From contig NC_091948.1 in NCBI RefSeq assembly GCF_041260155.1, positions 5,623,501-5,687,500 of the forward strand: a stretch of 64,000 bases of DNA, written 5' to 3'. Under the pieces are notes generated by a model, which saw only the letters and a program-made list of their open reading frames with translations, was not told the origin of the DNA and made no database searches. Source of the DNA: Ptychodera flava. Taxonomy: Eukaryota > Hemichordata > Enteropneusta > Ptychoderidae. This document shows, one piece after another, positions 25,101 to 39,377 of this stretch (the first letter of the stretch is position 1; every line of letters begins with the position of its first letter). The translations under genes and the position numbers were made by a program.

Positions 25101-28100
25101 CGAAAACATCTGTTTGAAAAAGCTAAAAATTTGGCTTACTTGAATATATCACATTTTGATAATTCCTTATGTCTTAAAAATGTCTGAAATGTCTTTAATG
25201 TCTCAAAAATACAATTTTGTGTATTTCATCATAACTTGTACATAATATGATTAGGAAAATCCCGGAAACCTGTACTCCAAATATTAAATGAATCGTACTG
25301 GCCGTTTTGAAGAAAACGCTTGGGATGTAAACATTTGAGGATGATGCCACACATTTACCTATGATATAAGGTCTACGTCCTTAACAGCAAAGCTAAAATC
25401 AGTAACAAACCGAGAACAAAGACGTCTTGATCTAAAATATAAAATAATCAAAGATTTGGTAGCAGGCTATGATCAATTAAATGTTACTGGCATAAGCTTT
25501 CAAAGACGTGAAGTCTCCTTCATCAGATGCCAGGGTGCAATGAAGATTTGCAGCAGACAGCGACAGAAAATTCAGAGTGGAAATTTCAGAAAATTCCGAA
25601 ATTTAGAGTGTAATTTTTTTTACTGTGAATTTTCTGTGGCTTTCTGCTTTAATTCTTCATTCCACCATTGCATCTGATAAGGGTGACTACAAGTATTTGA
25701 AAGCTTATTCTCCAGTAACATTTAGTTAATCATAGCGTTCTGGACATAGCTCAGATAAATTCAGAACAGAAATACAGAAACTTATCAATTCAGTTACTAA
25801 CCCTCGAAAGTTCAAATCTACATCAGAGATGAGCTGAGGTTCTCAAGCTTGTTTCCAGACAGCTATCTGTACACTCATATTCTTCAATTTCTGTACCAAT
25901 AGCTTCTGTAATAACTCTTCGATTTCACGTTCATCCAACTTTTCACATCCTGAAAATAATGCAACAATAGATAATATGGCGACATGAGACTTCAAATGAA
26001 AGACAATTTGGCCTTATTAGGTTAAGGAAAAGGGGTGACTTTTGTATACAGTGCCTCTTTTCGTCAATGTTACAAAATATTGGCTTCTTCGTGTCATCAA
26101 CTGATGAAAAGTAAAAGCAAAGCCAACTCTCATATGCTAAAACAATATTCTTCGATGTTTAACTAAAGTTTTAAATTTACATGCGATTGTGGTTACTAAA
26201 AGACATGTTTTAACTGTGATTACGCAGCGGTAATGTGGCATATCGATCGCGCTCGGGTCAAGGGTCATCGCTCCAGTGATGACCCTTGACCCGAGTGCGA
26301 TCGATACCCCATGGCCCAAAACACTGCTGCGTATTCACAGCTAGTGTATGGTCCACCAGCCACTGAAAGAAATAAAGGTTTCTTCACGTAGTTAAGCTTT
26401 TTCAAAGTACAATACAATTAGTTCCGAAGGTTAATAATACAGATGCTTCAAAATCCAATACCTTTTAATATTTTGGAGAGAAAACTTACCCTTTCTGGTC
26501 TTGCTTTCGCACGATCACGACTTCAGCGTGCGCTTACAAGAAAAATGTCGCAACTTCCGTTTTGATGCATCATGGGATAAGAAAGGCACCGAACTGAACA
26601 CCAAGTGTTAAGAAGTAGAACACCTCTTGCACGCCGATGTTAAAATTTAAACGTTCATGGTGATTTTTTTATTTTATTTTCAATATTTCAAAATTTCAAC
26701 CCGTAATAAACGTGTAAAATTATTTTTATACTTCCTTTTTAGAAAAAACATGCTTTCAGCAATTGTAGACCGGAAATATTTCCACTTATTGTGAAATTCG
26801 TTACACCGAAATCCGTGCACGTATGCCGGACAGCGAGGCAGTAGTAAAGTTAATATAGCCATTGTAAAGTAAAAAACACAAAAGATTGTTAATTGTTTCA
26901 CAGTATTGTAAAATTTCTGTGATGCTGAGTTTTTGAACACTTGAAGGAGATAGTTGTTAACACTACGTGTTCAGGTTTAGAACATCATTGTTAATAATAT
27001 GAACACTAGTGTTAACAATATGAACACTAGCCGTTCAAATTTGAACACCGACATGTACATTTTGAACGCGTAAAGACGCGTCTAGCGTCCGGTATTTTTA
27101 CAGTATGACTGTTCACATATGGCTGTGCTAGATTTTTTATCACACTTCATGGAGTAGAACAAGAAACTGGAGTGGATACACAAAACAAAACCACCCAATA
27201 AATTAGCCAAACGTTATAGTTTAAATTGACAACAATACACATATTTCATATCAATCAGAGACAGGTTTGTTTCGAGTCCCCCTCTTTAAGTCCCAAATCC
27301 TTTCAGGTGCTCCCAAACACACCTTTGATATTTTCAAGCGCCCTCGGTCAATTCACACACACCCTCCCGAGGTGTTTGTGAATGCAGCCTCATCCTAGTA
27401 TATTATTCAATATGCATACACTAATTAAATACAGCGAAATATTTCAGATGATTTCAATAACTTCATTACATAAAAAACATAAACAATTATGAAGACGGAT
27501 GAGAAGATGGTAATAGCACCTCATCACATTAAAACACGAAATGATTTCCGATTGCGAATATAAAGTAGCAGGGCATCATCAGGAGCAAATTATTGTAACA
27601 ATTAACTGCAAATTTATTTCTTTGGCAAACTGTTAGTACAATCAATCATGGCAACTAATCGTTTCAAAAACAGAACGTGAAACTGCGAGATCATAATCAC
27701 TATCTCCAGTAAAAATACTTAAAATTTCCCACTTGCTTAATTCTCGTAAAGACAAGGCTTGTTCGCTCAAACAGACTTTATTGGAACACTAGCAGCGCGT
27801 CCGGTCAGCGCAAAAATCGAAACTTCAACCCGCCCAGCATAGTGTGCCTGTTCAGAAATTGTAGTTCAGTGACACATAAGTTCAATCAAATTGCTGCGTG
27901 AAGCATTCAACGATTTGATGCATTTTTGGTAAAACTGGAAAATCTCTTGATATCCCCGTGTTGAAATAATGTGTTGTAAGGTCAAATGTCAAATAGCGTC
28001 CAATAACACCTGAAATTATTGTACTCCGTGTCAAAGTTATTGAAATCCGCACTATAAGATAATACCAGGTATAACCATTGCACACAACGTATTGTGCACG

Positions 28101-31100
28101 ATTTTGCAATGAATGAATTCTAACCCAGACTTCAATTCATATTTCAACGATAAAATTAGACTATTTACAGCCCTTATCATGTCGACAAGATGAACATTTT
28201 GTATTAAGCCTGACTTTTGAAGTATAACAATTGAATGGGATTTTTAACATGAGCTGGAAAATACTTCAAAAGTTGCAGATAGCAATGGACCTTTAAAAGC
28301 TCAAGTTCTCTAGTGTCCGCCCATTTGAGATATTTGTACAATCTTGATGAACACATGTTACGTTCACCAAGTTGCCTCAATAATTAAAAGTTACCGACGG
28401 TAGAACCTCATTATTATGAAATCATCTATGTCCCAGCCGTTTCACATAAGTTTTGCTAGGCAGAGGTGTGTATTATGCAACACGGGGAGCCATTTTTAGC
28501 TCACGTGTTCACACACGTGAGCTAATGTCATAGCAATGTCTGTCTGTCTTACTGTCCGTGTGTGTGTGTCTGTTTACACAATAACTCAAAAACGCCTAAA
28601 CAAATTCATGTCAGATTTGGAAGACTGGTACCATATGCTTCTTGCAAGAACCAATTAGATTTTGGTTAGTGTGGCTTGCATATTAATGAAATTATAACAT
28701 ATCAATTTTTTCATATAATTGTTTCCTATGGAGACAGTAATGACAGTGTCGACATATAACAAGAAATACTGCACAAAGTTTCATGAAACTTTTCACAGAT
28801 TGCAATCTTAGAACATTATGATGATTCTGTGAGTGTCATGTCAATTATATGCTCATTTGCATATTTAATTAACTTTTGTAATTAGTGACATAACTCTGAA
28901 ATTCTTGCACCAAATTTAATGATACATGCAACAAATATAGATCCGATATATATCTAATTGTACTTAGAAGCATTTGGCAGTGTCAAGTTAATAAATAGCT
29001 CATTCGCATATTTTATGAAGTTTTGTAATTAGCCGTTTAACTTCGAAATAACTGCACCAAGTTTCATGAAATGAGCTGCAGATACTGATCCGATAGATAG
29101 CTATCTGTGTTGTAAAGCATTTAGTAGTGCGAAGTTAATTAAGGGTTCATTTACATATTTAAGGAACTTTGTAATAAGGGATATAACTCCGAAATTATGG
29201 CACCAAATTTGGTGAAACGTGCTACAGATACTGATCTGATAAATATCTAATTGTGCTACGAAACATTGAGCAGTGTCAAGTTAATTAAGGGTTCATTTGC
29301 ATATTTAATCAATTTTGTGATTGGTGATATTACTTCAAAATTACAGCATTAAATTTGATAAAACGTGCTACATATGTTGATCTGATAGATATCTAATTGT
29401 CCAATGAAGCATTGATCAGTGTCAAATTAATAAACAGCTCATTTGCATATTAAATATGTTTTGTAATTAGTGATTTAACTCTGAGAGTACAGTGCGAAAG
29501 TTGATGAAACCTGCTACATATAATGATATAACAGATATATAATTATTCTGTGAAGCGTACTACTATTAATGAGCCTGTTGTAAAACACGTGAGCACATTC
29601 AGTTCACATTTGGTAAAATATTACGTTTGACTAGCAAATTGTATAGATATTTCCGTAAATATACAATGTTCAAAAAAAAAGTCTGTAAACCTTTCAGTTA
29701 ACCCTTTCCGATGGCAACTACGTGTTTTAGCACTACTGCATGTTGAACAGTTGTGTTATTTTGTTACAATACTCATTATCTGAATATACTTGGTTTGATA
29801 AATTAAGTATTGGCGTTCCTATGAAACTTACATTTACGAAATGAGGAACATCTTAGATGAAATAACAAATTTATGCGTGTTTCGATTTCTTTGATATTAC
29901 TGCCCGCATTATCAATTTTTATTTTCCAGAATGCTATCCAAAAGAACACAGCTGCGCAGATAAACTGACATGCGTTCTCGAATATTTCATCTGTGACGGC
30001 ATACCAGATTGCCCGGATGGAGACGACGAATGGAAGTGCAGTAAGACCTCTCTTGCATGTTCCTCACCTTTGGGTCAATTTTTACAGAAAAGATCTTGCC
30101 ATATGCATATAAACACTTATATTGATTTCCACACCAAGACTTACGAATGTAACAGTTTTAACGACTTATTTCGACTTTTATTGGAGATGTACACCTTATT
30201 TGTTTGTAACGCAGTTTTGTTGACAGTATACTCTGACTTCGTTAAAGGTGGAGGGAACTTCATCTAAAATTTATACCATATTCATGTGTGTATTTTTCCC
30301 AGCCAACGGAGATATTAATCGAAAAAGCTATTCCGGAAGCAATTTTTGAGGCAGGGGAAATTTTAATTTTGCTAGGACAGGGGACATATTTTTAGGTGGC
30401 AGGGGAGGAAATTTTAGTTTTTTATTCGGGCAGGGCAGATATTGGTTTATTGTCCTGGGGACAGGGCTCGTCGAAAAACGAGGAGAGGGGAATTAAGCTA
30501 CTTTTAAAACGGGGACAGGGGAATTTCAGCCATGGTGTTTCCAGGGATGGGGACACAGTGCAAGTACTTATACCTTTTAAAGGTTACCCAGACTACTTAG
30601 CCTATCGATTGACCCCACATCTCGCTCTACGTACGCGAGACGGAAACCAAATACAAGGCCACTGCAGTATGTGTCTGCATGGGAATGTTAATTTTCAGGG
30701 GAATTTTTTTCAGGGCAGGGGAAAATCGACAGTTTTTTTTTCATCACAGGGTAGGGTAGCTTCATGTCTGCAGGGGAAATGGAATGGCAAAATTTTGAGG
30801 GAATTTTTTCCACGGCAGGGGAAATCGGCATGTTTTTTCGCCACAGGGCAGGGGAGTTTCAAACATTCACAGTGGGGAGGGGAAACAGGCAAAAATATGT
30901 GGGGAGCGGGTAAAAATGAAGTTTGAGTGCGGCAGGGTAAGTCGAAAAATTTTCAATGGGAGGGCAAATTATGAACAGCTAATTGATTACCCTCTTGAAT
31001 TAAAATTAGTAAGTTCACATTACTTGTCCTGTACAATATATCTTATCATAGTAAGGACCTCTTTAAGAATGCATTGTTCGTTGGCTGCACCTGTAAATTT

Positions 31101-34100
31101 TAGTAAGTGAATAAATGAAAGTATTTAAAACGACAAACTCACGCACAACACAGGCAGAGACACGAACAACAGATAGACAAACACAAACAAAAACAGATAC
31201 AGACACACATACATATCTATTCATATCGACATATCTCAACAAACATGTATATCGATATCTGTACAAACAGACACATACATACATACACACACTGATCTTT
31301 AAGAATATTTTACACTTGCACGACAAGTTATGATAATGTTATCAGCAATGTAACGATTTGTCACCACTACATTCCCGTTTTTGTAGCTACTGAACGTTTT
31401 GATTGTCCATTTGGAAGGACGATTTCTATGGCATACCGCTGTGACGATTTCCCACAATGTGTTGATGGTAGTGATGAGGAAGGGTGCGATGAAATCGCAT
31501 GTAAGTTCTTGTAAATGGGAAAACGTTAATTATGAGAATTAGCACAGATAAATTGGCTTTTTGGTATGTAGCTTAACTTGACCAAAACGCCTGCAATTGT
31601 ACTGTGATAGAATTGTTTACACGCAACACTCTATGTACATTGTTGTCAGTTCATATGGGTACCAAATACTGGAAGGATATACCAATCCATTGATTAATTT
31701 ATATCACAGAAATATTAAACGCAACAAAAGAGAATTGTTGTTATCTCAGAGTGTATCTTGTTATATTTTTTGTGACCTTCCAGTCTTGGAACTTTCTTGA
31801 TTTGGCCAGATGAAGAAATTATGAGTTGATCGCCATGAATTATTAATTCTGTTACAGCGAAGCAGCGAAATTGCACAATTTACACGCACTACACATGCCA
31901 CTTTTTACACATGCAAGACACCAGCCACCTCGTTATGAATTCTCCGGAAAAAGCTGAGCTTTAAACCCAATAGGTGTATATTTTTCAAAGCTTACTTTTT
32001 GCTTAAGGATAATCTGACAGCAAATTTGAATAATATCTGAAATTCGCTTTTTACCGTCCCCTGTACAAGCGCTGTGACGTCTCAGAATGAATAAAAACCA
32101 ACGATTGAAAAGATTGTGAACTCTAAAGGATTATATATCTCTCTGAGAGATGTGTCAGAGCCTAAAGACAGCAGACATTCTTTCCGTGATTGATACGTCA
32201 GCTTTTGATCACACAAGTTACAACGACAAACACTGCATGCAGACTTTTAATAAAGGAAGGGAAACCTCATTTATGTCAGAGGTTATTCAGATCCTTATGG
32301 AAATAATCGTTACAAAATGCAAATCACAGAATTTGCATATACCTAGGCTTCCAGAATATATATACTTTTATAGGGTTCCGAGCTCAGTGTTTTGCAATGA
32401 CTTCATTGTTTGGAAGGGTCTATTAGTAGTCCACCTGGATGCTTGAAACAAAATTAATGTCAGCAACACATACCATTTTATTCTTGTCTTCGTTATTTTG
32501 TCTATATTTTCGTGTAAAAGTTATCAAATTTTAGTATTTTAGATCATGCGTACTGTGGAAGAATTTTGCGTCACTCATATGCTTCCTTTATACTTGGTTT
32601 TTTCCATCAGTTGAATGTGAAACGTATGATGATGAAGGGACAATTCCACGGCGTTGGGTCTGCGATGGCGCCGAGGACTGTAGAGATGGAAGTGATGAGA
32701 AAGACTGCCGTATGTATTATACTCCAGAATTTCACTATAGCCATGTTTTGCTTATTCCTTTTTCATATCTATTAGTAAATAGAAATAGTTAATATAACGT
32801 GCCTGCAGGTTAGAACTCGTATGGCACAGAGGAATATCAGGGGAAAACGGTCAAAGACAATACTTAATATTGATATTGATAATTAATATTTAACAATACT
32901 TTTCAAAGTGGCAGTGAATTAAAATGTAAGTCTAACTTAGACAAGATAGAAACACCACTGCATGTCGGCGTATGCTATATGGTTCGACAAATGTGAAACG
33001 ACAAAATAAACATCTACTTTCAGCATGCGAAGAGGAGCATGGACGATTTTTGTGTCAGGACGGAAAATGCATCAGTGAATACTCACTTTGCGATGGCTAT
33101 ATTGATTGTGCAGATGAGAGTGACGAAACCTGTAGTAGGTGACATCATGCACGTTTAGTACCTCATAAAAACTCGCCTCTTTTTTTTTGCTCCAATTAGT
33201 TCCACAACTGTCAACTTGTCATTATGTTTTCACGGGGTTAGCCACTGATGAGGATGGAATGAGTAATCATCCGAGGTGTAGGTCTTCAAATCTATAAATT
33301 AAACATATATTTCATAAAGGATGGAATGTTTCCACTAACTTTTACGTTTTGCGAAAAAGTCTGAGTCAGTGAAACGCAAGTCTGTACACAAATTGCAGTC
33401 ACAGCTATCAACAACTGACGGTAGATAAAGGATGTTAAACATTTGAAGTCATTTTTGAGACGTTATGCAATTAATGACTAATTAATAGTGTTCGACAGGC
33501 TTAGCAACAGTACCCTCAACCTTGAACTATGACTTCAATATTTCCTCCACCTATTGTTGTCAGTGTGGCAATAAGAGTTGAATGAAATATCAGATCCTTA
33601 GTGTATCACTTACCATTTTTAGGATGCATATTTCATACATTTACAGTTGTTAATCTTAAAAGCTCATTAGATGCAGCTTTTGCATATTGTACTTGTGATT
33701 GTACTGTTTGTGAAATCATATCAATGTACCTAATTTTCAACCTGTTTACACGGCCCTTATGTTTATAACGTCCAATGCATTGGTTGACAACCAAATCTTG
33801 ACCGTACTAAATTCGTTCATGATCAATAACACAGGATCGTGTGCGCAGTGTGTTGTATTGCAAAGGCTAATGCTGTGTATGTAACCCAGGGCAGGCTTTA
33901 GGGAAAAGGTAGAAAACACGTTAACAAGAGTCACAAATATTGTCCGTCTATGATGTTACTGTGGCTATCATTCGTTGATAAGAATAGCTGCAGTACAGTA
34001 GCTCGAGGTTTTGCCGGGTATTTGGGTTGGACTGCTGTTTTGTCGTACAACCTAAATACCCAGGCAAAACCTCGAGCTACTGTACCACAAGAAATGCTTT

Positions 34101-36723
34101 GATGTTTTTGAACGAATCTTCAAACAAACCTGTAGTGATTATCCACAGCGTGATGTAGATATACGGTGTATATTCATATGTGCATTTACTTAGTCTATTT
34201 GCACGACGTGTTGAGGACGTGCAAGCTTGAGCACGACTGTAACACTGACAACCGCGTGTAGAATGTAGATATCATAAGCTGACATGCTTATCATTTTTGA
34301 ACATGTCGAATCCAGAGCTGGTGACCTGTGACAATGGAGTGTTGGTTCCAGAGAAAGATATATGCGATGACGAGGATGACTGCAATGATAACTCGGACGA
34401 GGCTAACTGCTGTATGTAAACGTTGAAACAATCAAGTTACATACTGACTCTGAAAATATCTCACTCCCTTTAGAGAGTGACTTGTCAATGTAACAGTTGA
34501 GAATCATGATATTCTGTCGTCAAGTCGCTTATATTTTTGTTCTTTTAGACATCTTTAAAGGTATAATGTCACCTGTTCTAATTTTGCCACAGCTACCATG
34601 GAAAGAGAAAATCTAAGCAATCACAGATTTTTAGCGGGTGGCCGCTTTTTAAAAACAGCTCCCTCACATGGCCATTTTGAATACAAAGGAACGCCCCTTT
34701 GACCATATATGGGCATATTCAGATTACAGGTGAATGTATACCTTTAATGCTAGGTGAAATACATTGAAAATCGAAAAGTGTTTATGTTGAATTTACCTCC
34801 GTGGTCAGCCGAGTTCTTGTTATTTGATCTTTCATGAGTCTTACGTCTCTAGATACAGAAATGAGTAAGTTTTTCCCGCGTATCATTTCCAGTAGTTCAC
34901 AACACTATGTTCCGTACGTGGTTTCTTTTCGATTACGGAAGAAAATTATAAATATCGTTTGTGTATGTTTGAAGGATAATATGAGCTGAGTTTACATTAT
35001 TTACCTCAAAACAGCGCCTGCGGGCGTTACCCTACTTCGCATCTATAACAATATCTATATATTCTCTTTTCAAATTTAAGCATATTCAATCCAGTCGTGT
35101 AGAAGTGACTTTACCGCAAGATGTGATAATGGTGTATGCTTGGATATCGGGAGCTTCTGCAATGGATACGTCGACTGCGAAGATAGAAGTGACGAATACA
35201 ATTGTCGTGAGTATAATACACATAAAACATCATTCTGTAAATACTATTGCAAGGGAAGAGAATCAAAGAGAGTATCTTTCATCGTCGTCCTTTCAAGGCA
35301 AAACGAACTTGCCATAGATTAATAACGCCAATTTTAAGTTAAAGGGGCACATGACGTAACATCTTGATTCATTTCCGAAAAATGGACCAATTTAAAATAG
35401 ATTTCTTCGCAGTAACATACCGCGTGCTGCCTTGCCTTAAATGTGATTCAGTCTGGCAAATGCCTAATCACGTACAGCTTCAGCACCTTGTAATATTCCC
35501 CTTGGCGAAATAACACCTTATTACTTTTGTAAAATTTGGGAAAATAGTGCTTAAATTATGATTATTTCTGTCATAATCTGGGAGAGAGAGACTGTGCCAT
35601 GTAAATGTGCCCTTTTATTTCACAATGCGCTCAATAGCGGTTTTCTCCCATTAATATATGGTATGGTCATATTTAGGAGAAACCAGTTAACAATGCGCCA
35701 TGCTATCACAACATCCCAAACACGTTATCAAGTCACAAGATAACGTTCTACATATACTGGCTATTCCAGTCGAAGATAACTCATAAATAGTCTGATGCTG
35801 TTAAGTGGGTTTTGCAGTGTTTAAAGATAAAGACACCTAATTTTGTGATTATTTACAACTTCACTATTAACAGATATAGTTATGAATTAATTACCAGTAT
35901 AATGATAACTGTGATTCTTAACAGCATGCGATCCCCCAAGACACAGGTGTGGAGATGGGTTGTGTCTCCACGACAGGGTATTTGTAATGGTAACGATGAT
36001 TGTGAAGATGGTTCTGATGAAATCAATTGCCGTGAGTTTACAACTATTGTTTGTGTGAATTAGTCGATGAGTGCTAAATATTGGAGAATATAATTTTCGG
36101 TTGTAATAATTTCAATAATTGTAATAATTCAGTTGTAATGATTTTTGCGAATAATCCGCAAGAAGAAATTTCCATAGAAGGGCATCTTTGACTTTAATAA
36201 GAACCTAGTCTTCATCAGCACAAATGTAAAATAAACATTTTTGTGACCTAACCTAACCTGATATAGACAACTTGACCCTGAACACATTTTGCATACAAGC
36301 AAAATGCTACATAAAAACAGTATAGTGAAGGGCAAAATTCCCTTCAAATTTGTATTTTATGCGTTTTGTATATAGGGTATCCAAATGATATCATACGAAC
36401 GTTTTCGAGCCTTACCGTATCAGTATTCTTTCAGAAGCCACGCGATTGGAAATCCAAGTTCTGTTTTTATTTTGACTCGATATTTGTCTTGCTGTCTCCT
36501 CCCCATCTTCTCCCAAACTTTATGCCATGGGCAGTTTTACAATATACCACGTGCAATGACTGACTGTCATATTTCAGCTTGTGAAGAGGAGTATCAGTTC
36601 GTCTGTAAGAACGGCAAATGCATTGATTACAAACGTTGTGATACGTATGATGACTGTGGAGATGGCAGCGATGAAGAAGACTGTGGTACGACCTTCTTTG
36701 AAAATGAAATTTAATTAATAAAG

Positions 36724-36817
<94 letters not shown>

Positions 36818-39377
36818 GAAAGTTCATTGCAAGTATTGCTGGCAGAGTGCTCGATGGTACGAATCCAGAGCAAAATAGTGTAGTGTTAACGGGAATTAAG
36901 GCAGTTTCAAGGTAGGCGTTGTATTACTGGTCAGTTTCGTGTAGGTGGAACCTACACTCATCAGATACCGTAGCCTATTGAACAAGAACGCGGTGCTCAA
37001 CAGAAATTATGCGTTGTACTGGACTGAATATGCAAATGAGCCTGAAGTTGAATGGCAGTGGAAAAAAGAATGGGGAGTGACAGGTGGTGATGATTTGTCT
37101 GTCTCATGAATAACAGTCAGGTAACAAAATTCTTGAGGAGAAATTTGCTGGAGTGGCGACATGTGTTAACGAGTTCATTGCGTTTGTTAAGGGTGGCCAA
37201 TTGGGGTTTGCATATTATAAAGTATTTCTCCCAAAGACATAAATTGCATCTGTTGCTGATGGGGCTGTAGGGTTTGGCTTGTTTGAGGATTTTCCATGTG
37301 ATGTTATAATTGATGTTTTTTTTCTTTAATGTCCATATGTATTTACTGAGTTCTGTGCTATTCTTTTTGGCTGGGTTTTTGAAGGATGCTTAAATCGGGT
37401 TTGAAAGTGCCGCAGTGAGTCCTACATATGTCTGATTTGGTTTGCTGTCCAGGGATGAGACTGTGGCTTGATAAATGACGGATTCGGATAGGCAGTGTCC
37501 AGACATGGAGCATGATGACCGCACTTGGCAGTTGCATGGTCTTTTCGCACTGTTATCTGTTTTATTAGAGATGATTGTTTTGTTGTGGCCCTGGATAGAT
37601 TGTGCTGTATTGCTCATGGTGCTGTAACTGATTTTAATGGTGTTCCGGTTGAATATCTTGTGGAGGGCGTGGTCCTTGGTGAATTCTTCTTTGATTATTT
37701 TCAGGAACTCTTTTCCGACGTTGGTGGCCACGTTTTTGCTGTATGGCGGGTTGTACCAGATTATCTTTCTGTTGCGGTTTTTTTTGTTGGGTTGTGGTTG
37801 TGTTGATGGTGGCGAAAACTGGAGTTTGTGCTTATATCCACTATTGTTAATGGCTTGTTGGTAGAGTGGGGCGGCTGCGTTGAAGGACTCTTCATCACAG
37901 GAGATTTCTGCGAGGCGTTTGTCTATTGATGCTGGAATGTTTTTGAGGATTCTAGGTGGGTGGTTGGATTTGCTGTGGACGTATTGGGGTGCATTGTTCG
38001 GTTTGGTGTACGGCATGTATTTTCCGGTGTTCAAGTTCAGGGTGATGTCAAGGAAGTCGACTATTTTCTTGTTTGCCTCGATGGTGATTTTGAGGCCATT
38101 GCGGTTGAAGATGGCGCACAGATCTTTTTTAATGGGTTCAACTTGTCTTGGTGTGGCTTTGGTAATGCCGAGCATTACTATGCCGCTGCCCTGGATTTCG
38201 CGTCCAACTTTGACAATATAACCAGCGACGAAAGAACAATCATCCTTCACGCGAAAAGTCGTGTTTGTTCTCTGCGGACGAAACATGGGGCAAAAATCAT
38301 CCACCAACCTATTCGACATTACCATGGGTAGCTATGATGGCGCTGAAACATGCGAGCTCGTTGGTGCCTTTATACTCCACTACATCACTAAGAAACATGG
38401 TAAATACTTCGGCCTTTACAGGGATGATGGCCTAGGCACCATCAACACAACCACAACCCAACAAAAGAAACCGCAACAGAAACATAATCTGGTACAACCC
38501 GCCATACAGCAAAAACGTGGCCACCAACGTCGGAAAAGAGTTCCTGAAAATAATCAAAGAAGAATTCACCAAGGACCACGCCCTCCACAAGATATTCAAC
38601 CGGAACACCATTAAAATCAGTTACAGCACCATGAGCAATACAGCACAATCTATCCAGGGCCACAACAAAACAATCATCTCTAATAAAACAGATAACAGTG
38701 CGAAAAGACCATGCAACTGCCAAGTGCGGTCATCATGCCCTATGTCTGGACACTGCCTATCCGATCCGTCATTTATCAAGCCACAGTCTCATCCCTGGAC
38801 AGCAAACCAAATCAGACATATGTAGGACTCACTGCCGGCACTTTCAAACCCGATTTAACAACCACAAAGCATCCTTCAAAAACCCAGCCAAAAAGAATAG
38901 CACAGAACTCAGTAAATACATATGGACATTAAAGGAAAAAAACATCAATTATAACATCACATGGAAAATCCTCAAACAAGCCAAACCCTACAGCCCCATC
39001 AGCAACAGATGCAATTTATGTCTTTGGGAGAAATACTTTTTAATATGCAAACCCCAATTGGCCACCCTTAACAAACGCAATGAACTCGTTAACACATGTC
39101 GCCACTCCAGCAAATTTCTCCTCAAGAATTTTGTTACCTGACTGTTATTCATGAGACAGACAAATCATCACCACCTGTCACTCCCCATTCTTTTTTCCAC
39201 TGCCATTCAACTTCAGGCTCATTTGCATATTCAGTCCAGTACAACGCATAATTTCTGTTGAGCACCGCGTTCTTGTTCAATAGGCTACGGTATCTGATGA
39301 GTGTAGGTTCCACCTACACGAAACTGACCAGTAATACAACGCCTACCTTGAAACTGCCTTAATTCCCGTTAACACTA

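Larger units (their letters stand above)
22046..27389. mobile_element. Composite 5.3-kb DNA element with 20-bp TIRs, copy A only
   Basis: The left end GGCCGCATTCACAAACACCT is matched by an inverted right end differing at one base, and both pass inward into G/C-rich sequence. Copy B at about 57.91 kb runs straight from ATTTGGTTG to the shared ATGCATACACTAAT, so the whole block is an insertion in A. No transposase frame is seen. Inside lie a 175-bp tandem array, a hAT-like MITE (22970-23916), a GTGTTC/GAACAC-rich region and two large hairpins. Target duplication was not resolved. Confidence 0.75.

Noticed and set aside
28851..29560. Regularly spaced repeats considered as a CRISPR-like array
   Set aside because: Units are 147 bp, diverged along their length with no distinct spacers, and the genome is eukaryotic.
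30396..30926. 176-codon open frame
   Set aside because: Built from degenerate CAGGGGA repeats, absent in copy B, no domain.
37525..38221. Plus-strand open frames over the left Penelope arm and the minus-strand frame at 38442-38723
   Set aside because: Antisense shadows of the GIY-YIG and reverse transcriptase coding strands; the two sets mirror each other because the arms are inverted copies.
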